From Guadua angustifolia (taxonomy: Eukaryota > Streptophyta > Magnoliopsida > Poales > Poaceae), in NCBI GenBank assembly GCA_036346375.1, contig CM070515.1, forward strand, positions 18,498,423 to 18,562,422: a stretch of 64,000 bases of DNA, written 5' to 3'. Both the position numbers and the translations under genes were made by a program. The notes beneath the pieces are model-generated. The model was not told the DNA's origin and did no database searches. It saw nothing but the letters and a program-made list of their open reading frames with translations. Below, piece by piece: positions 58,304 to 64,000 of this stretch (position 1 is the first letter of the stretch; every line of letters starts with the position of its first letter).

Positions 58304-58675
58304 TTGAGTTATCCTTAAATTTATATATATTTTCTTTGGATTTTTCTCTTATATGATTTTGGTCTTCATTATTTGGAAAACAAATTCTTCCAATCAAGAA
58401 AATTGATTTTCTTAAATAATAAAATCCAAGAAAAATTCAAAAAAGGTGGAAATTCAAAATAATATTATACTTCAAACTCATTTTTAAAGTTTGTTCATTT
58501 TATAAGAAAGGACTTCAACATTGCTATTGTTCCTTTTTTAAGATCACAATTGTAGAAAATGAAGAAAAAGATGATATTTTAAATTAAAATCTTGATTCCA
58601 AAAAAATTTATTTAATTCCATTTTTCAATTTAATTTTTTTGTTTTTTCTATTTTTGAATTTTTTGCGATGTTACA
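58304..58675. other. AT-rich continuation of the LARD target
   Basis: Noncoding, T- and A-rich. Excising the LARD-like element joins it to 51027. Confidence 0.4.
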
Positions 58676-59510
58676 TTAAAGAGTCGACACTACCGTATTT
58701 TACATGCCGGTAGTGCTAGAAATGCTGAATTTTCAAGGAATTTGCTCCCAATGGTTGGATGAGTTGGTGGGGCTATAAATACCCCCACACCTAGTGCAAT
58801 GCAGTTTTTACACGTCCATTGCACATTAGTTGAGGCCTTGCAAGCATTTACTGATCTCTTGAGCATTCAATTTGCATTTTGAGTGAGATAAGTGTATTCA
58901 AGTGTAGAATTCATTCTTGAGCCAATTCAACACTTAACCATCCTCAAGCAAGCATCATCTCTCTATTCCATTGGAGGTTGCCCTCTCCTAGATGGCTTAG
59001 AAGTGTGAGAGCCAATGATCACTTCAAGTAGATTGTGAAGAAACACAGTTTGGTGTGAAGGTCGGAGCTCACTTACCCGGAGAGGGGAAGAGCTACCACT
59101 AGTGATCGGGGGAGGCTTATGTGCACAAGGGGCTGACTTGATTCATTCAAACTTCCTCAATGTGTATTAGGAGTAACCAGCAAGTCTCTGAGACTACGGG
59201 AAAAATCATTGTGTTCATGTTCTTGTGGTTTGCTCTTTTGTGATTCTAATTGTGCAATTTACTTTTCTAGTGATATTAGTGATTGATTATCTTTGTAGGA
59301 TTGTTGCTCTTCCCAGAATTAGGTTGTTAGTGCACTTAGCAAAACTTAGCTTATTTAGACTTTAATTATTATAGAATTGATAATTGTGTCATATTTTCTT
59401 AATTATTGAATTAGAGCCAAAAGATTTAAAAAACCTCCTATTCACTCCCTCTAGTCGGTTATCCTTAATCCTATAGAAGGACCCTTTACTATGGTACCAG
59501 TTACTTGACT
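58676..59510 (+). mobile_element. Probable Copia-type LTR piece with promoter and primer-site relic
   Basis: It begins with gtcgacactaccg, also seen at 48446, and has a TATA box followed by a long leader. The right part reads ctattcactccctctagtcgg, then ccttaatcctatag and a relic TGGTACCAG where TGGTATCAGAGC would be expected. This is how Copia (Maximus/SIRE-like) LTRs of grasses end. No gag follows that I can recognise. Confidence 0.5.
58774..58781 (+). promoter_or_regulatory. TATA box of the LTR piece
   Basis: TATAAATA in ggctataaatacccccacac, a strong plant-type core element with transcription expected about 30 bp to the right. Confidence 0.55.
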
Positions 59511-60049
59511 AGGTTTTGTTTGACTTGCTATGGAAGATAGAAGAATTCTTTCAAATACATGGAACATCAAGCATCTTCATAGGTTTTTTGTGTAAATAAG
59601 TTTATTTTACATTTTTTATTTACATGAATATCTCTTTAATGTCATGTGAAAAGTTGTTCTCTTTATTTTGGTCATCTTTTGAGAAATCTCAAAGTCCTAA
59701 TCTGACCGACCTCTTTACAACAACGTACAAGGTTGCTAGTTGGATTGTGAGATAACTTCTAAGAGGAAATTTTCATGTAAGCTAGTACTTACTGCACTAG
59801 AAATCATTAGACTGACCTTATCTCCACTCTACTGCTAGTTAATACTAAGTACAATGTATTTTGATCATGTTGTTGGTCAATACACAAACAATTGGGAGCT
59901 AGCAATAGACTCAGAAAAATATACAATTAGATAAGAGACAAGTTATAGCACAAAAGGAGATATTGCATTCATTTATTCATTCAAAAGTTGACATACAAAT
60001 TACTTGAATGTGATCTTTACATTTTTCATATACATGTCAACGACAGATT
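59511..60049. other. Noncoding stretch
   Basis: AT-rich, no recognised ORF. The right part may be the 3' UTR of the antisense ORF to its right. Confidence 0.4.
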
Positions 60050-63000
60050 GAACTTTTGCACATTTTCTATTAATTTTCTCTTGAGTAGTCAGCTTTAGGT
60101 CGAGCGTGAGTTTCTCCAACTCAACCACATTCTTGTAGAAGTGCCTCAACTTGATGAAGAGGGCACCTACTTGGACGGCAATTGAGGTCTAGAGCGCTTT
60201 CTTGACAGTTTGCGCCATGGCGGGGATGTGACTTTGGATGAACTGGTCATTCATTCCCGCTACTAGCTTATCCATAGATGGATCAGAAGTTATAAGTTTT
60301 ACTTCTTTACCTTTTAGATCCACTGAGATTTTTTGAAGTTGTTCAAGTATAAAGCTCATAGTGGATTTCCTACCTCTCTGAACTATGGCCATGTATTTCA
60401 TGAAGAGTATTAGTTTTTCTTCCATATTTTCCATCTCTTTTTTCATCGCTGACCTTAGCTCTTCGAATTTTATTTTCTCTATTTCTCTTTCGAAAAGCTA
60501 GGTCTTCTTGGCCTTTATTATATCGTTTAGTTCTGCAAAATTTAAAACAAAGTTTAAATATCACTTTCTCTTTCAAAAAGAAAAGTTAAGCAGGTCGGAT
60601 ATAGTTCTTACTTGCTATTTCAGACTCCTTTGATTGAAGAGTAGCTTTATGTTCTTCAGAGAGCCTTTGGACTTTATCTTCATTTTTTTTGAAGGCCTTC
60701 TGGACTCTAACAGTCTTCTTTTCATGATATTTGACCTTGTCAGAAGCCTTACAAGATCAAATTTATAACCCTTGGCGGTAATTTTGGCCACCAAGAGATG
60801 CTTTTCAAGATCCATTATTTGTTCTTCTAATATGTTCCCAAACAGATTATTAGAATAAAGATCTTCAAAAAACAAAAAGAATGAAGTCACTTCTTATATA
60901 TACCTTTTTGTTTTTTCTACTTTAGCTTTTGCCAAAGTTTTTGCTTGCAGATCTAATAGGTTAAGCAATTCTTGCGAATGCTGTAAAATGTAAATAGCAA
61001 ATGAATTAGAACTATTTTTTCTTAAAACAGTTCTTAAGAAAAAAGAGATAAGATGAGTACCTTCTCTTGCAAGCTATAAAAAACTTTCTTGAAGTTCCCT
61101 TGGTTGGAATGACTAGAGGAAGACACCAGTGGCAAAGCTACTAGAAGAATGACATCATGGTTGTAGCCTTTGTAGGTACTATTCCCACCTCTTCTACTTC
61201 ACTAGTTGTAACAACTAGGGTCTCCTCTGCTGTAGCAGGGAAATCTTTAGTCTCCATGGCAGTTGAAACCTCTTCAGCAGCGGTGGTCATCCCGACCACC
61301 TCTGACATCATTGAAGGGCACTGATGTATTCCATAGTTGATGGCACTTGTCCGACGAGTGAGTCATCAACAGTGGTCGAGGGATTTTAACACTCAACGCT
61401 AGATAAATTCACTTGCCCACTAGTCGGGACATCTTGAGCAACAGTCTTAGTTAGCACTAAGGCCTGCTCCATACTGGTCATTGCCAGTATGACCAGTGGG
61501 TTGGCCTCAACACCAGCCTAGGCAGCCACATCCTGGTCCATAGAGGAATCAGGAGCATTGGCTTCGAGACTTAAAAAAGACGTCTTTCTTAGATTTTGAA
61601 AAGAAGTACTTAGGAAATAGAAACATAAAAAATATATACGTACTTGCAATGAAGTCTTGAGTCCATTTCCTAGGATATCAAAGAAATCGATGATGTCCCA
61701 GCATCTAGGTCGGGAGTCTTTCTCTTCCTTGGTATAATTAGAGGAGCATCATCCTCTTTGTCCTCACTCTCACCCTCAACAGGGGGAAACTTGGGGAGAT
61801 GTCAATATGGTAGATCCCAATTGCGGCCAAAGTGTTTCTTGTTGTGCACCTAGACCGAGGATCTTGTTCCCGTTCGCTTCTCTTGTGCCTGAGGCCGATC
61901 ATGTATACATTTAGAACGCATAGCACTGATCGATATCAGGGCTTGACTAGTGCTAGCCAGATCAGCACTAGTCTAAGTGGTGGTCAGATCCATCTTCTTT
62001 GGAGAACCTCTAATAGAGGTCCTCGGCTTCTTGGTCGATAGGGCAAGGTTGTGGTCTCAAGTTGTTCGATAGCCCCTTCCGACCATGCATCTGAAAACAA
62101 ATATGATTGTTAGGATAAAAACAACTAACAAACAAAAGTAACCAAAGGAATTTCTTGATACTTACCATGATGCGTTCATTAATGAACTCATCAAGTTGTC
62201 CAATAAGGCTAGATGGCTACTATCCAAAGCAGCTTGGTCGAACCAATCATGAGAAACATGCAACATGTATGTAATCCTTGAATAGATCTCCTCAGCTATC
62301 AGAATTGACAAGAAAATACCAAAAACATCAATAGATTCTCTTATTAGAAAGAAGAGGTCGGTAATTCAAAATTTCCTTACCTCCAGGCTCATCCTTAATA
62401 GGATCCTGGTCGCCTTCTATTCTCTAAGTGAATCTGAACCACCTCTTCACGAGGCTCACCTTGTGATAAAGAAAATCATAAATAATCTTCTGCTCTGATA
62501 AGCCCTTTGACACCAACTTGGTGATGAATCTTACAATATCTCGCTCCTCGTCAGTGAGGACTAGCGAATCCTTCTCCTTCACTTCGGCTCTTGTCTACAC
62601 TAGGGTTGCTTTCTTGGTAAACTGGAGGCGGCTACCCTCGGAATTTAGGAATAAAATCACTCCCGACGATAATCACGCCATATATCCTTGGTCAGGAGTG
62701 AGGGATATTGGGAAGACATTTTATATTGGAGCCTAAAATAAGCGCTCCCAACGATAAACTAGCTCTTGCTATTCCTAGTGTATTGATAGAAATAGCGAAA
62801 AAGATGAAATGATGGAGGAATACCAAGAAAAGCCTTACAAAGAGGTGACAAAAAGCTCAAAATCAAACTAGAATTTGGAGAAAGGTGGTGAAATTTGATC
62901 TCATAGTGATCGAGCACATCGGCTCAGAATTCGCTCCTAGGAAGACGAAAACCTAACCTGACAAAAGAGGCGAAAAGAACAAGGCGCCCTTCTTCGGGCA

Positions 63001-63175
63001 TGGGCTTCATATGCTCTCCGCTAAGATCCCACTTCAGCATTTTACGCGGAGGGATCAGGCCTTGCTCCTCAAGCTCCCTAATGTTATCTTCAGTAAGAAG
63101 AGACTTATCCATGGCAATGAGTTGCGTAGAAGAAGATTGGGGACAAAAGGACTCGATATATTCTAAGGGACTCAA
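60050..63175 (-). pseudogene. Antisense extra ORF of the old Tat element, decayed
   Basis: The minus-strand reading starts near 63175 (or the ATG at 63115, MDKSLLTEDNIREL). The N-terminal part has LEEQGLIPPRK and RLVLFASFVRLGFRLPRSEF, which introduces the same gypsy-transposon domain as at 19724-21769. The next piece in another frame (HHLSPNS, about 62900) and SEQKIIYDFLYHKVSLVKRW (about 62480) continue it. A low-complexity middle (61150-61560) and Glu/Lys-rich coiled-coil pieces follow (KHLLVAKITAKGYKFDLVRL near 60800; MKKEMENMEEKL at 60446), ending about 60050. It may contain introns, but I cannot separate them from decay. Confidence 0.65.
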
Positions 63176-63299
63176 AAATTGTTTTACGCTTAAACAACAA
63201 ATGTGTAAGGAGTCTAAAGAAACTTTACCCCCTTACATACAGTTATACAGGGAAAGAATAGGGAATGATGTCTTCAAACTTCCTTTTAGTTATTGAAAC

Positions 63300-64000
63300 T
63301 TTTCATCTCCATTCCTTGATCATACTCTCCATCACAATAAATTGCTAAGAGAAGAAAGAAAGGCGAAAGATGAAAAGCTTCAAGAATTAAGAGAAGAAAG
63401 GCAATAGAGTTCAAAGAAGTTTTTTCCGCGCTCAAGAATCTGAAAGCATGAAGTGCACAAAGGAAGCCTTACTCCCCTTTATATACATTATTCATCAAAA
63501 ACGGATAGCACCGGTACGGTTACCAATAGTATTGCAAACATTTCCTCATTTATTAGCATTTAAACGGTTAGATAATTGGCACATAACCCCATAAGGTCGT
63601 AGAAGATAAAAAAATCTTGAGTAATATACATATTTACACAAGCCTTGGGGGCTAGCTAACAAGAACTAAAAACCTAATTTTCTTTTGGGCCCTCAACAGT
63701 TAGAAACCATACTCTATTGATGGGCCTATAATGCATAAAGCCCATAACATAGAACGAAGTCCACATTTGACCTGACGATTACGTCTCCAACCAATTTAGT
63801 TAAGATGGTCTATAACATTACTTCACATTGGTCGTCCCCAACCAATAAAACTGGCCAAAACAAGCAGTTATCCCCGTTGTAATCGCAATTGTAATAAGAC
63901 TTCTGATTTTAGATAGAATCCCTGTAATTCTTGTACTTTGTTATGCCACTTGGCTAATAAAGAGGCAATCCCTATATTCCTTTTATAATCTTGTTATATT
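63300..64000 (+). mobile_element. Probable 3' LTR of the old Tat element, cut by window edge
   Basis: A purine-rich ccttgggggcta near 63643 could be a polypurine tract. From about 63690 to the edge the sequence shares ordered blocks with the LTR-like segment at 34110-34700. An AATAAA at 63956-63961 fits an LTR polyadenylation signal. The LTR right end lies beyond the window. Confidence 0.45.

Noticed and set aside
59514..59600. Copia gag start after the relic primer site
   Set aside because: An ATG and a few plausible codons (MEDRRILSNTWN) are present but no gag motif follows.
1..64000. CRISPR arrays, tRNA genes, rRNA genes
   Set aside because: Repeats seen are transposon-internal or microsatellite; no spacer-repeat array, cloverleaf or rRNA sequence was recognised by eye.

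Overview
This window looks like a transposon-packed intergenic block of a grass (Poaceae) nuclear genome. It holds a plant L1-type LINE, Copia and Gypsy retrotransposons, a noncoding LARD-like LTR element, several non-autonomous hAT elements with 8-bp target duplications, a Mutator-like foldback MITE and a Stowaway-like MITE. I can support only one ordinary host gene, a small DUF1645-family gene at 38438-38869 on the minus strand. I found no tRNA, rRNA, CRISPR or prokaryotic-style operon. The species cannot be fixed from the sequence.

Layout, left half. 1-7178 is a decayed minus-strand LINE (ORF1 with two zinc knuckles; ORF2 with APE-type endonuclease, reverse transcriptase and the start of zf-RVT) whose 3' end lies off the left edge. 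8141-9426 is a degenerate tandem array. 9784-10708 is a 925-bp hAT element with a perfect 8-bp duplication, inserted in the tip of an older hAT terminus. 11354-14155 is a truncated Copia copy (LTR-like leader, gag, beginning of protease). 14156-18362 is noncoding, long-LTR-like DNA with a TATA promoter and an (AT)44 microsatellite; it resumes at 29984 because an 11.6-kb Gypsy element (18363-29978, 5-bp duplication GTTGT) landed in it. That Gypsy runs on the minus strand as gag-protease-RT-RNaseH-integrase and carries an additional opposite-strand ORF (19724-21769) between pol and the 3' LTR, the hallmark of the Tat lineage.

Layout, right half. 30320-46490 is dominated by DNA transposons: a GAGCC-rich hAT, a 601-bp Mutator-like foldback element, three copies (plus diverged relatives) of a ~1.5-kb hAT-like family built from ~175-bp internal repeats, a 2.15-kb hAT containing an LTR, a Stowaway-like MITE and a 1411-bp hAT of the CAGNGGCGGATCTA type. 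The DUF1645 gene sits among them. 46490-64000 appears to be a second, much older Tat-type element on the plus strand (RNaseH and integrase at 46490-48325, antisense ORF at 60050-63175, probable 3' LTR at the right edge), split by nested insertions: a repeat-rich LTR-like sequence, a probable solo LTR (48998-50331) and a complete but noncoding LARD-like element (51033-58298) with 5-bp duplications, initiator-Met primer site and polypurine tract.

The genes do not form a pathway. The functional content is a set of dead or parasitic mobile elements around one host gene, and the main interest lies in insertion order, internal tandem repeats and the noncoding retroelement.
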